64,000 bases of DNA from Bryobacterales bacterium (GTDB lineage: Bacteria > Acidobacteriota > Terriglobia > Bryobacterales > Bryobacteraceae), in the NCBI GenBank assembly GCA_016716385.1, contig JADJWL010000002.1, positions 310,001 through 374,000 on the forward strand, read 5' to 3'. Positions 1 through 8,693 of the stretch are shown here, one piece after another. Below the pieces are notes generated by a model. The model had not been told where the DNA came from. It searched no databases and worked only from the letters and a program-made list of their open reading frames with translations. The position numbers were made by a program, and so were the translations under genes. Numbering within the stretch: the stretch's first letter is position 1; every line of letters starts with the position of its first letter.

Positions 1-1
1 C

Positions 2-361
2 GGCGCGGACTATGCGCGGCTTGGAGAACTGCAGGCCGCTTTGGAAGAGAAGGTCTGGGGCGACGATCACTTCGGCCGCATCGAAGCCGATCTCGCTTTT
101 CATCGTTCCATCTGGGAGCACACAGGCAACACCACCCTCGTGCGCATCCTCGACAACCTGACGGCCCCGTTGTTTGCCTTCACGTGCATTCTTCGCACAC
201 GCAAACTTGTGACGTCACGCATGGTCGTCAATCCACACCAGCGCCTGATCGAGGCCATGCGTTCCGGCGACGCGGCGCTGATGCGGGAACGCATCCGGGA
301 ACACATCGAGACATCGTACGCCGCCTTTCTGCGGGCGGGCGCGACAATAGGACTTACATGA
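2..361 (+). CDS. GntR-family transcriptional regulator, FCD domain (3' part only)
   Basis: The reading frame is open from the window edge, so the N-terminal winged helix lies outside and only about 119 C-terminal residues are visible. They form an FCD-type all-helical effector domain: a D-FHR segment (ADLAFHRSIWEHTGN), a later H in NPHQRLIEAM, and a last H in the helix RERIREHIETSY. This pattern of spaced Asp and His residues is the metal/ligand pocket of FadR-C-like regulators. The stop codon overlaps the start of the aldolase gene (ATGA), so regulator and aldolase are probably one transcript. By family knowledge it should sense a small carboxylic acid and control this operon; the ligand is unknown. 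Confidence 0.85.
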   Translation, partial: GADYARLGELQAALEEKVWGDDHFGRIEADLAFHRSIWEHTGNTTLVRILDNLTAPLFAFTCILRTRKLVTSRMVVNPHQRLIEAMRSGDAALMRERIREHIETSYAAFLRAGATIGLT

Positions 362-1137
362 TTCGAAACCGGCTCAAAGAAAAACTCGCCGCGGGCGGCT
401 CTGCCGTGGGCGTCGCGATCTCCATCCCGTCGACGGAAACCGTGGAACTGATGGCGCGCATGAACTTCGACTGGCTCTTCGTCGATACCGAGCATTCGCC
501 GCTCAGCCCGGAATTGCTGGGACCGCTGCTGCAGGTGGCGCGCCTCGGCGACGCGACGCCCGTCGTCCGCGTCACCTGGAACGATCCTGTGGCGATCAAG
601 AAGTGTCTCGACGTGGGCGCGATGGGCATCATCGTGCCGTGGGTGAACACTCGCGAGCAGGCCGAAGCAGCCGTCCGCGCGGCCCGCTACCCGCCGCAGG
701 GACTGCGCGGCTTCGGGCCACGCTGGCTTGTGCTGGCGGGCGAGGACATGGTCGCGTACAACCGCGAGGCCAACGACGAGATCCTGGTCATTGTGCAGAT
801 CGAGACGCTGGAGGCCGTCGAGAATCTCGAAGCCATCGTATCGACGCCGGGCGTCGACGGCTTCATGATCGGCCCGGCCGACCTGGCGAATTCCATGGGC
901 TATCCGGGCGACTTCGCCAATCCCGCGGTCGAGGACATGATCGCGCAGATTGTCGAGCGCGGGCGCAAGGCGAACGCGCTGGCGGCGTACCCTTCAGCGC
1001 CGCCAGCGCTGTGCCAGAAGCGCCTGGAGCAGGGTTTCCGCATGGTCTGCACGGGCAGCGATCTTTCCTTGTTGCGGATGGGCGCGCAGTCGGTGCTCGA
1101 AAGCATGGGGAGGCCGCTCTATGTCCCGCGCGATTGA
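358..1137 (+). CDS. HpcH/HpaI-family aldolase (class II, pyruvate-type)
   Basis: The 259-residue product has the full HpcH/HpaI fold: the catalytic His in FVDTEHSPL, an Arg in VVRVTW, the metal-binding Glu in IVQIETLEA, and the metal-binding Asp in GPADLANSMG. Such enzymes cleave 4-hydroxy-2-oxo acids to pyruvate (or hydroxypyruvate) and an aldehyde, using a divalent metal. The frame extends further upstream, but the ATG at 358 overlaps the regulator stop and gives the normal family length. It overlaps the next gene by 17 bases. Context suggests catabolism of a sugar acid or aromatic side chain; the substrate cannot be read from the sequence. Confidence 0.9.
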   Translation: MIRNRLKEKLAAGGSAVGVAISIPSTETVELMARMNFDWLFVDTEHSPLSPELLGPLLQVARLGDATPVVRVTWNDPVAIKKCLDVGAMGIIVPWVNTREQAEAAVRAARYPPQGLRGFGPRWLVLAGEDMVAYNREANDEILVIVQIETLEAVENLEAIVSTPGVDGFMIGPADLANSMGYPGDFANPAVEDMIAQIVERGRKANALAAYPSAPPALCQKRLEQGFRMVCTGSDLSLLRMGAQSVLESMGRPLYVPRD

Positions 1138-2731
1138 TCTCGTGATCTGCGGTGGAGGCGTGGGAGGCTGCGCCGCGGCGCTCGCCGCCTGCCGCGCCGG
1201 TCTCCGGGTCGTCCTGACGGAGGAATCCCCCTGGATCGGCGGCCAACTGACTTCGCAGGCCGTGCCTCCCGACGAGCACGGCTGGATCGAGCGGTTCGGC
1301 TGCACCGCTTCTTACCGGCGGTTCCGCGACGGTATCCGCCGCTACTACCGCGACCACTACCCGCTCACCGACGCGGCTCGGGCGCACTCCGCGCTGAACC
1401 CCGGCAACGGGTGGGTGTCGCCGCTCTGCCACGAACCGCGCGTAGCGCTGGCAGTCGTCGAAGCGATGCTTGCGCCACATGCCGCTTCGGGACGGTTGTC
1501 GATCCTGCGACGCCACCGCCCGGTGGCCGCGAATGCCGCGGGAAATCGCGTGCGATCCGTCACGGTGCGCAGCCTCGAGACAGCCAAAGAGACGACGCTC
1601 GATGCCCCTTGGTTCATTGACGCGACCGAACTGGGCGACCTGCTGCCGCTCACCGGGACCGAGTTCGTCACGGGCTCCGAGGCGCGGTCAGAAACAGGAG
1701 AGCCGTCCGCGGGCGCCACCGCGCGCCCCGCCAATACTCAGGCCTTCTCCGTGTGCTTCGTCATGGAGCATCGGGCAGGCGAGAATCACCTCATCCCGCG
1801 CCCGGAGCGGTACAGCTTCTGGCGGGACTACGTCCCGCGCCTCACGCCAGCGTGGCCCGGCAGGCTCTTGAGCTGGGAAGTGCCGCATCCCCGTACGATG
1901 GAAAAGCTGCGGTACCGCTTCGATCCAACGGGCGAGGACGGCAAGGCCTTCTCCGGCCTCTGGACCTACCGCCGCATCGTCGACCGCGCCAACTTCACGC
2001 CCGGCTTCTTCCCCGGCGACGTTTGCCTGGTGAACTGGCCGCTGATCGACTATCTCGAGGGCGACCTCTGTACGGCAGACATGGCCGAACGCACACGCCT
2101 GATCGCTGAGGCGCGGCAGATGAGCCTCTGCGTCTTCCACTGGCTGCAAACCGAAGCCCCACGTCCGGACGGCGGAGCGGGCTGGCCCGGACTGCGGCTC
2201 CGGCCCGACCTGCTCGGTTCAACCGACGGCCTGGCGCAGGCGCCCTACATCCGCGAGTCGCGCCGGATTCGAGCTCTCTACACCGTCACCGAGACCGACG
2301 TCTCCGCCGAACACCGCCCCGGCCAGACGCTCGGCGAACGCTACCCGGACTCGGCCGGCATCGGGTACTACCGCATCGATCTGCACCCGAGCGTCGGCGG
2401 GGACAACTACATCGACGTGCCCGCGCTGCCCTTCGAGATCCCGCTGCGTGCGCTCGTCCCGCGGCGGATGGAGAACCTGCTCGCTGGAGCGAAGAACCTG
2501 GGAGTGACGCACATTACGAACGGCTGCTACCGGCTGCATCCGGTGGAATGGAACATCGGCGAAGCAGCGGGAGCGCTCACAGCCTGGTGTCACGAACGGA
2601 AGACGCTTCCCGCGGAGGCAGCCCAGCGTCCAAAAGCGTTCCAGGACACGCTACGGAAGACAGGCTTCGAACTCCACTGGCCGGACGGCTTGCGGCTGGA
2701 AGACGGCGACCCGCACATTCACGCGCGATAG
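1121..2731 (+). CDS. FAD-dependent oxidoreductase (FAD_oxidored type)
   Basis: A 536-residue protein. The start at 1121 is chosen because a GGGGAGG ribosome site sits 7 bases upstream and the dinucleotide-binding motif CGGGVGGCAAALAA then falls at the extreme N terminus, where it belongs. IGGQL soon after is the typical flavin-contact segment of the FAD_oxidored (PF12831) group. The C-terminal part carries a second FAD-contact region around LLAGAKNLGVTH. There is no signal peptide, so it is probably cytosolic. It is the third gene of an overlapping regulator-aldolase-oxidoreductase operon, so oxidation of a hydroxy acid or alcohol upstream of the aldolase step is a reasonable inference. A second member of the family lies at the other end of the window. 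Confidence 0.85.
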   Translation: MSRAIDLVICGGGVGGCAAALAACRAGLRVVLTEESPWIGGQLTSQAVPPDEHGWIERFGCTASYRRFRDGIRRYYRDHYPLTDAARAHSALNPGNGWVSPLCHEPRVALAVVEAMLAPHAASGRLSILRRHRPVAANAAGNRVRSVTVRSLETAKETTLDAPWFIDATELGDLLPLTGTEFVTGSEARSETGEPSAGATARPANTQAFSVCFVMEHRAGENHLIPRPERYSFWRDYVPRLTPAWPGRLLSWEVPHPRTMEKLRYRFDPTGEDGKAFSGLWTYRRIVDRANFTPGFFPGDVCLVNWPLIDYLEGDLCTADMAERTRLIAEARQMSLCVFHWLQTEAPRPDGGAGWPGLRLRPDLLGSTDGLAQAPYIRESRRIRALYTVTETDVSAEHRPGQTLGERYPDSAGIGYYRIDLHPSVGGDNYIDVPALPFEIPLRALVPRRMENLLAGAKNLGVTHITNGCYRLHPVEWNIGEAAGALTAWCHERKTLPAEAAQRPKAFQDTLRKTGFELHWPDGLRLEDGDPHIHAR

Positions 2732-2746
2732 GCGCCGGTAAGGGCA

Positions 2747-4558
2747 CTACGGACGCCGCTCCGGCAATACGGCGATCTCCAGCCCGGCGACAATCGCCCG
2801 CCCAGGCATCGCGACCCCCAGAATCTCCTGATAGCGCGTGGCCGTCAGATTGGTCCACTGCACGAACGGGCGGAAGCGGGGGCGGTCGCTGGCGAGGTAC
2901 AAATCCCACACGGCATAGGGGTCGCGCGCCAGGCGCTGCAGGGCGCCGAGGCGGGTGCGGACCAGCAACCCGCCGGGACCCGCACCCTGCCATGACACGA
3001 CGCCCGAATGCACCGGGTAGTTGAACACGTAGCGCGAGAAGATGCCGGGGACCGCATCCTGCACGCCGCGCAACCCCGTGTAGCGGATATCGAGATGCTG
3101 GCGGCGCGCGGGCAGCGCCGTGATCCCGGCCTCAACTCCGGTGAAGCGGAGCCGGCTGATGTTCGTCGCGCGCCAGAGGTCCGTGAGCGATGTCCGCACA
3201 TAGTCGATGCCGTCCGTTTCCCGGCGGTGGAATACGGTGAGGTCGCCGCGGACGCGCCCCGCGCCATTCCAGTTCGCGCCGGCTTCGTAGTTCCAGGCGC
3301 TCTCCGGACGCAGGTCCGGGCTGCCCCGGTTGGCCGGATCGTGGTAGTAGAGGTCCGTGTACGTCGGGATGCGGAAAGCCCGGCTGACCCCGCCGCGCAG
3401 CTTCAACTGCGGCGCGATCCAGACGCCAACCGCCGCGTTCGGGCTGAACTGGTGCGACCGTGCGCCGAAGACCTCCTCACGCGCTCCCACCGAGAACGAG
3501 AAGCGCCGCAGAGCGCGGACATCGTAGGTCGCATACGCCGCGCCACGGCGGCGCGAGTGCTGGCCGAGGTTGTTGCTGTCAATCGACTCACCCAACCCTT
3601 CGACGCCCCAGTGGAGTGTGGCGTTGGTCCCGACCGGTTCGCGCCGCCGCAGCGCGCCCAGGTAGCTGTCGGCAGCATGACGGTTGGTGAACACCTGCGG
3701 GCGGTCGCGGAAGAGAACGAACAAGTCTGTGTGGCGGCGGAACGTGAACGACACACTGGTCCGCTCGCCGAGTTCCTGCCGCGCGGACGCCAGCCACGTC
3801 TTCGTCCGCTCCCAGGAGTTAAAGTTCCCGTAAAACTGCTCGGCGCCGAACGGACGGTCATTGTGCGCCAGCGTGATCCCGGTGTTGCCGAGACCCGTTG
3901 TCAGGTGCGTTCGCGACGCCAGGCTCAGGTTTCGATAGTCGCGGTTGGGAATGAAGCCGGTCGAGAAATCGCGGTTAAATGACAGGTGCTGCACCAACGG
4001 TCCCGCCGCAAAGCCGATCACGCCGCGCTGCTGGTTGACGCCGAAGTTGCCCACGGCGGTGCGCAGGCGGAACTCGGCCGCCTCGGGTTGCCGCGTGATC
4101 ACGTTCAGCACCCCGCCGACGGCGTCCGAACCGTAGTAGGTAGACCCGGCGCCGCGCAGGATCTCGATGCGATCGATCATCTCCATCGGCAGCGGAATGT
4201 TCATGTTGTGGTGCCCGCTCTGCGCGTCGTTGACGCGCTGCCCGTCGATCAGGACGAGCGTCTGTCCGAAGGTGCCGCCGCGAATGGAGAGATCGGATTG
4301 CAGGCCGTTCGGCGCGCGCTGCCGGAGATCCACCGAGGGATCGAGCTTGAGGAAATCGGCCAGCGTGTTCGACAGCAGATTCCACTCGCGGACCGGCAGC
4401 ACGAGCACGCTGCGGTCCGCTTCCTCCGGGCTGACAGGGTCGAACACGCCCGTCACGACGACCGTCTCGCGCCGGACGTCGGTCTGGGCGAATGCGGCTG
4501 TGGCAAGACAGCAGACGGCCACCAGGCTGGTGTAGAGCATTTCAACATAGGATGTCAT
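2747..4558 (-). CDS. TonB-dependent outer-membrane receptor
   Basis: A 603-residue beta-barrel receptor. The start at 4558 is chosen for the GGAGGA site 8 bases upstream; a signal peptide follows (MLYTSLVAVCCLATAAFA). Mature residues RETVVVTGVFD look like a TonB box, then a plug domain with IRGGTFGQTLVLIDGQR and the RIEILRGAGSTYYGSDAVGG segment typical of plugs. The barrel ends with an aromatic/hydrophobic strand. Length is close to BtuB/FepA-type receptors, on the small side. It imports a scarce ligand using TonB energy; no riboswitch or Fur-like site was seen in the 50-bp divergent spacer, so the ligand is open. Confidence 0.88.
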   Translation of the reverse strand: MTSYVEMLYTSLVAVCCLATAAFAQTDVRRETVVVTGVFDPVSPEEADRSVLVLPVREWNLLSNTLADFLKLDPSVDLRQRAPNGLQSDLSIRGGTFGQTLVLIDGQRVNDAQSGHHNMNIPLPMEMIDRIEILRGAGSTYYGSDAVGGVLNVITRQPEAAEFRLRTAVGNFGVNQQRGVIGFAAGPLVQHLSFNRDFSTGFIPNRDYRNLSLASRTHLTTGLGNTGITLAHNDRPFGAEQFYGNFNSWERTKTWLASARQELGERTSVSFTFRRHTDLFVLFRDRPQVFTNRHAADSYLGALRRREPVGTNATLHWGVEGLGESIDSNNLGQHSRRRGAAYATYDVRALRRFSFSVGAREEVFGARSHQFSPNAAVGVWIAPQLKLRGGVSRAFRIPTYTDLYYHDPANRGSPDLRPESAWNYEAGANWNGAGRVRGDLTVFHRRETDGIDYVRTSLTDLWRATNISRLRFTGVEAGITALPARRQHLDIRYTGLRGVQDAVPGIFSRYVFNYPVHSGVVSWQGAGPGGLLVRTRLGALQRLARDPYAVWDLYLASDRPRFRPFVQWTNLTATRYQEILGVAMPGRAIVAGLEIAVLPERRP

Positions 4559-4608
4559 ACCAGGGTTCCTCCACGGCAGGGACGGCTCCATCGTCATGTA
4601 TTGGCAAG

Positions 4609-6090
4609 ATGCTGCTAGCATTTCTCCTTGCCGCCGCCGTCCAGGGCGTTGTGATCGAGCAGAGCAGTGGCAGACCGGTAGCCCGCGCCGAAGTCACGCT
4701 AGCGCGCCTTGCCGGCGACGGCGCCGAGGAACGGGTCACGAAAATCCGCAGCGACCCGTCCGGGCAATTTCGTTTTAGCCCGCTCGATGGCGGGACGTAC
4801 CTGCTGCACGTCAACCGGCGGGGCTTCGCCGAGGGCCGCTACCGGCAGCGGCGTCCGGGCGGACCTCCGGCGCCGTTCGACCTGGCCGCCGGGGCAAATC
4901 TGTTCGCCGAACTACGGCTGGTCCGCCTGGGAGCAGTCAGCGGAACCGTATACGACGCCAACGGCGTCGGACTGCCCGGCTTCCCCGTCGTCGTGTACGA
5001 AGCCGGTCCGCCGCTGCGGCAGGCAGCGAGCGCGACGACCGATGAACGCGGCTGGTGGCGCGCCGGCTCTCTGGCGCCAGGGCGATACCTCGCCCGCACC
5101 GGGCCCGGAACTCTCGAAGACGGCTCGGAGTGGTTGCCAACCTTCTCGTTCCTCTCTCGCGGTCCCGAGGACGCCCGCCGCGCCGAGGTCCAGTTGGAGC
5201 AGGAGGTGATTGGGATGGACATCCAGCCGACACCGGGCAGGCAGTTCGCGATCTCGGGCGAAGTCCAGGGGCCCTTCGCGCCCGGATCCGTCACGGTCTC
5301 GGTCACGCTGTCGTCCGGACTGGGCCGGCAAGCCGTCCAGGCGGCTTGCTGCCCGGCGCGCTTCCGGTTCGCCCGGCTCACGCCCGAGAACTACGAACTC
5401 TTTGCCGAAGTCGCAGGAGAGCCGGAGGCCGCCTGGCTATTCGGCTTCTACAACGATGAGAAGCGCGACATTGTGCTGGAACTCGGCCAGCCTCCGGAGA
5501 CCTCGTTCCGGATCAGCCCGCCGGAGGCCCCGCCCGTGACCCTGCTCGCCCGCCGTAAGGACCTCGCCGGACCGGGTGAAACACGCGAGATCCAGGCGAC
5601 TGGCGCCCGGCTCGCACCCGGTTACTGGGAGATCCAGGCGCGTCCCGCTTCCGGCTGGTACTTGACGCGCTTCGGCTCAGGGCGCCGCTTTCCTTCATGG
5701 GCGGGGTGGGATCCGGACTGGTTCGAAACCATGGTGATGGGCCGCGGCCCAACCACCGCGGTGCTGGACCTGGCGCAGGGCACGGGCGGAGTCTATGGCA
5801 CGGTGACCCTCGCCGACAGCAAGCCGGTTCCGTGGGCGCCCGTCTACCTGCACCCGGAATCCACCGATGTCCGGCGGCGCATGGCCGGAATCCGCACAGG
5901 TCGCGCCGGCGCGAACGGGCGTTATACGTTCGATGACCTCGTTCCGGGCGACTATCTATTGCTCAGCTCGTACGACCTGACGGAGGCGACGCCCGAAGTC
6001 ATGACGCGCGCGGGAGCCGTCCGCGTCAGCCTCGCGTCCGGTCAGCGCACGGAGCAGGCCCTCCGGCTGCATCAGCGTCCCGAGGACTGA
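4609..6090 (+). CDS. Secreted carboxypeptidase-regulatory-like domain protein
   Basis: A 493-residue protein with a short signal peptide (MLLAFLLAAAVQG). It contains at least three carboxypeptidase D regulatory-like (transthyretin-fold) repeats, recognisable by the pattern G-x-V-x-D-x-x-G-x-P-hhhV: SGTVYDANGVGLPGFPVVV near residue 105, and a last one GGVYGTVTLADSKPVPWAPV near residue 395. Such domains are very common in Solibacter-like genomes and are thought to bind or present ligands at the surface. It is divergent from the TonB receptor, sharing a 50-bp control region, so the two may be co-regulated. The 3' end overlaps the convergent M20 gene by 19 bases. The start has no good ribosome site; an in-frame ATG at 4552 is an alternative. 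Confidence 0.7.
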   Translation: MLLAFLLAAAVQGVVIEQSSGRPVARAEVTLARLAGDGAEERVTKIRSDPSGQFRFSPLDGGTYLLHVNRRGFAEGRYRQRRPGGPPAPFDLAAGANLFAELRLVRLGAVSGTVYDANGVGLPGFPVVVYEAGPPLRQAASATTDERGWWRAGSLAPGRYLARTGPGTLEDGSEWLPTFSFLSRGPEDARRAEVQLEQEVIGMDIQPTPGRQFAISGEVQGPFAPGSVTVSVTLSSGLGRQAVQAACCPARFRFARLTPENYELFAEVAGEPEAAWLFGFYNDEKRDIVLELGQPPETSFRISPPEAPPVTLLARRKDLAGPGETREIQATGARLAPGYWEIQARPASGWYLTRFGSGRRFPSWAGWDPDWFETMVMGRGPTTAVLDLAQGTGGVYGTVTLADSKPVPWAPVYLHPESTDVRRRMAGIRTGRAGANGRYTFDDLVPGDYLLLSSYDLTEATPEVMTRAGAVRVSLASGQRTEQALRLHQRPED

Positions 6091-7409
6091 CCCGCCTTGC
6101 CCATCAGTTCGAGCACCGCCGCGGTCATCGCCTTGGCGCCCGTTTCGAGAGTGGGGTGGATCGCCGGGTAGTAGAACGGCGAGTGCAGCGAAGGCAGGGA
6201 CTTCCCTTCCCGTTTAGCCGCAGCGACGCGTTCCGGCTCGATCGTCCCGACGCGGAACAGGAAGATCGGGATCTTCGGCTCCACTTTGCCGAAGCGGGAG
6301 AAATCTTCGCCGCCCATCTCCGGCATGCGCTCCACCACGTTGTCGTCGCCTATCAGGGCCTTCCAGACCGGGAGCAGACGGTCTACCAGCGGCGGATCGT
6401 TGTAGGTGGCTGGCGTGAATTCGTCATTCACCAGCGTCATCTGCGGCAGCCGGTCCTCGGGGATTCCGAAGGCCCGCGCGGTGTTGGTGGCGACGCGGCG
6501 GATGGCCGTGAGCAACTGCTCGCGGGTCTGGTCGGAATACGAGCGCACGGTCAACTGCATCCGGACCTCGTCCGAGATGATGTTGTGCTTCGTGCCCCCG
6601 TGAATCGAGCCAACGGTGATGACAGCGGAATCCAGCGGACTCACTTCGCGGCTGACGATCGGCTGCAGGGCGAGGATGATCTGCGCCGCCAGGACGACCG
6701 GATCGCGCGTGAAATGCGGGTAGGCGCCGTGCCCGCCGACACCACGGACGACGAGATCGACCGAATCCACGTTGGCCATCGCAAAGCCAACTCGGTAGCC
6801 GATCTTGCCGGCTTCGAGCGCGGCATCAGTGTGCAGCGCGAGCGCCACGTCGGGCCGGGGGAACCGGCTATAGAGGCCATCGTTGAGCATCGCCAGCGCA
6901 CCTCCGCCCCGCTCTTCGGCGGGCTGGCCGATCAGCACGAGCGTGCCGCTCCAGCGGTCTTTCATCTTCATGAGCATGCGGGCGGCGCCGATGAACGCCG
7001 CCATGTGAACGTCATGCCCACAGGCGTGCATCACACTGACCTCGGTTCCTTGCTCGCCGGTTGTCTTGACCTTGCTGGCATAGGGCAGACCGCTCTTCTC
7101 TTCCACGGGCAGGCCGTCGAGGTCGGTGCGCACCAGCACCGTGGGGCCCGCGCCGTTCTTCAGTACGCTCACGAACCCGTGCCCGCCAACGCCAGCCGTG
7201 ACCTCGTATCCGGCGGTGCGCAGTTCCTGGGCCAGACGGGCGGCCGTTTCCTTCTCCCGGTAGGAGAGTTCGGGGTGGGAGTGCAGGTGCTGATAAAGCG
7301 CTTCGAGAGAGTTGCGCTCAGCAGCCACCAGGCGTTCAAGCTCCGCGCGATGCTGGCTGAACGCCCCGCCCGCGAGCAAACCAAGAATCGCCAGCAACCG
7401 GATTGTCAT
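6072..7409 (-). CDS. M20-family amidohydrolase (M20D, hippurate hydrolase-like), exported
   Basis: A 445-residue zinc amidohydrolase with a signal peptide (MTIRLLAILGLLAGGAFS). The metal-site Cys-Gly-His segment HACGHDVHMAAFIGAARML and the C-terminal GGEDFSRFG motif are intact, as are the dimerisation domain (VRGVGGHGAYP) and HSHPELSYRE near the N terminus. The family hydrolyses N-acyl amino acids or similar amides. The signal peptide places it in the periplasm, where it could feed on peptide or acyl-amino-acid substrates. It stands alone, with the efflux operon diverging from its 5' side. Confidence 0.9.
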   Translation of the reverse strand: MTIRLLAILGLLAGGAFSQHRAELERLVAAERNSLEALYQHLHSHPELSYREKETAARLAQELRTAGYEVTAGVGGHGFVSVLKNGAGPTVLVRTDLDGLPVEEKSGLPYASKVKTTGEQGTEVSVMHACGHDVHMAAFIGAARMLMKMKDRWSGTLVLIGQPAEERGGGALAMLNDGLYSRFPRPDVALALHTDAALEAGKIGYRVGFAMANVDSVDLVVRGVGGHGAYPHFTRDPVVLAAQIILALQPIVSREVSPLDSAVITVGSIHGGTKHNIISDEVRMQLTVRSYSDQTREQLLTAIRRVATNTARAFGIPEDRLPQMTLVNDEFTPATYNDPPLVDRLLPVWKALIGDDNVVERMPEMGGEDFSRFGKVEPKIPIFLFRVGTIEPERVAAAKREGKSLPSLHSPFYYPAIHPTLETGAKAMTAAVLELMGKAGQSSGR

Positions 7410-7460
7410 AACGGCAAGAATACTATGGCTCGGTACGCTAGGATAGATAAAAGAGCGTTC

Positions 7461-8684
7461 ATGTTACAGAAGTTCTTTGTTTTCCTCGCAGTCCCGGCAG
7501 TGCTCTTCGTTGGATGTGCCCGCCCCACACCAACGATCGACACTGGCGAAAAGGCGACTTTCGTCTCCGTGGCTCGTGTCGCGAAAGAAGATCTCAGCGA
7601 GTCTCTGGAGTTGACCGCGCAGTTCCGGCCTTACCAGGAAGTCGATATCCACGCCAAGGTTGCCGGGTATCTCCGGAGCCTGCACGTGGACGTTGGCGAC
7701 AACGTCCGCGCCGGTCAGTTGATCGCCGAACTGGAGGTGCCGGAGATGGCGCAAGACTTGTTGCAGGCCAGCAGCGTCCAGAAGCGCAGCGAACTGGATG
7801 TCCTGCGGGCGCGGACGCAGGTCCAGCGGGCGCAGGCGGCGGTGCGCATCCGGAAGATCTCTCACGAGCGGCTGATGGCTGTCAGCAAGAGCCGCCCGAA
7901 TCTGATCGCACAGCAGGAGCTCGATGATTCCGAAGCCCGGCTGCGGGAAGCCGAGGCCGAGCTGGCAACGGCGCAGGCGAATCTGGCCGCTACCGAAGAG
8001 CAGGTTCGCATCTCGCAAGTCAGCCGCGAACGGGTTGGCACGATGCTCGACTACCTGCGCATTACGGCTCCGTTTGCCGGTGTCATCTCCAGGCGGTTCG
8101 CCGACGAAGGCGCCCTGATTCAGGCAGGGACCACCTCCCAGGCTTCGGCGCGGCCGGTTGTGCGTTTGTCACAGATTGACCGGCTTCGGCTTGCCGTCCC
8201 GGTTCCGGAAGCGGTCGTTCCGCGGGTCCGCACAGGCTCGCCGGTCACGATCCGGGTCGATACGCTGGATCGCGTCTTCGACGGCCGGGTCGCCCGGTTC
8301 TCCGGCACGCTGAATCCGGCCACCCGCACGATGGATACGGAGATCGACATCGTCAACACGGGACGTCTGCTGATGCCGGGCATGGTCGCCTACGCAACCA
8401 TCACACTCGAAGAAAAGGGCCGCACGCTGGCGCTGCCGCTCCAGGCAATGACGAATTCCATGAAATCCCCGGACGCTGAGCGCTTTACCGTGTGGGTTGT
8501 CCGGCCGGACAAAGCAGTCGAGTTGCGCGAAGTGCGCTTCGGTCTCGAAACGCCGGACCGGGTGGAAGTCCTCTCCGGGCTGAACGAAGGCGAGATGGTA
8601 ATCGTCGGGACAGCCGCCCGGCTGCGCGAGGGCCAGACGGTCGAGCCAAGGCTGCTTGAAGCCGCGGCGCTGGGAGGTCATTAG
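7461..8684 (+). CDS. RND efflux periplasmic adaptor (HlyD/AcrA family), lipoprotein
   Basis: A 407-residue membrane-fusion protein. The start at 7461 gives a lipoprotein-type signal (AVPAVLFVGC, acylated Cys19); an upstream in-frame ATG at 7425 is less likely because it would bury the signal. A biotinyl-lipoyl half motif is seen in DIHAKVAGYLRSLHVDVGDNVRAGQLIAELE, followed by a coiled-coil hairpin of about 110 residues rich in A/E/R/Q, the second lipoyl half at LRITAPFAGVISRRF, and beta-barrel and membrane-proximal domains. It links the inner-membrane pump to TolC. It is the first gene of a three-gene operon and is followed after 9 bases by the pump. Confidence 0.92.
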   Translation: MLQKFFVFLAVPAVLFVGCARPTPTIDTGEKATFVSVARVAKEDLSESLELTAQFRPYQEVDIHAKVAGYLRSLHVDVGDNVRAGQLIAELEVPEMAQDLLQASSVQKRSELDVLRARTQVQRAQAAVRIRKISHERLMAVSKSRPNLIAQQELDDSEARLREAEAELATAQANLAATEEQVRISQVSRERVGTMLDYLRITAPFAGVISRRFADEGALIQAGTTSQASARPVVRLSQIDRLRLAVPVPEAVVPRVRTGSPVTIRVDTLDRVFDGRVARFSGTLNPATRTMDTEIDIVNTGRLLMPGMVAYATITLEEKGRTLALPLQAMTNSMKSPDAERFTVWVVRPDKAVELREVRFGLETPDRVEVLSGLNEGEMVIVGTAARLREGQTVEPRLLEAAALGGH

Positions 8685-8693
8685 TTTCGCCGC

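Noticed and set aside
4559..4608. Cobalamin or other riboswitch upstream of the TonB receptor
   Set aside because: Only 50 bases separate the divergent genes, too short, and no B12-box is visible.
6156..7460. Long upstream extension of the RND adaptor frame
   Set aside because: It is antisense to the intact M20 amidohydrolase, has no recognisable domain, and would bury the lipoprotein signal.
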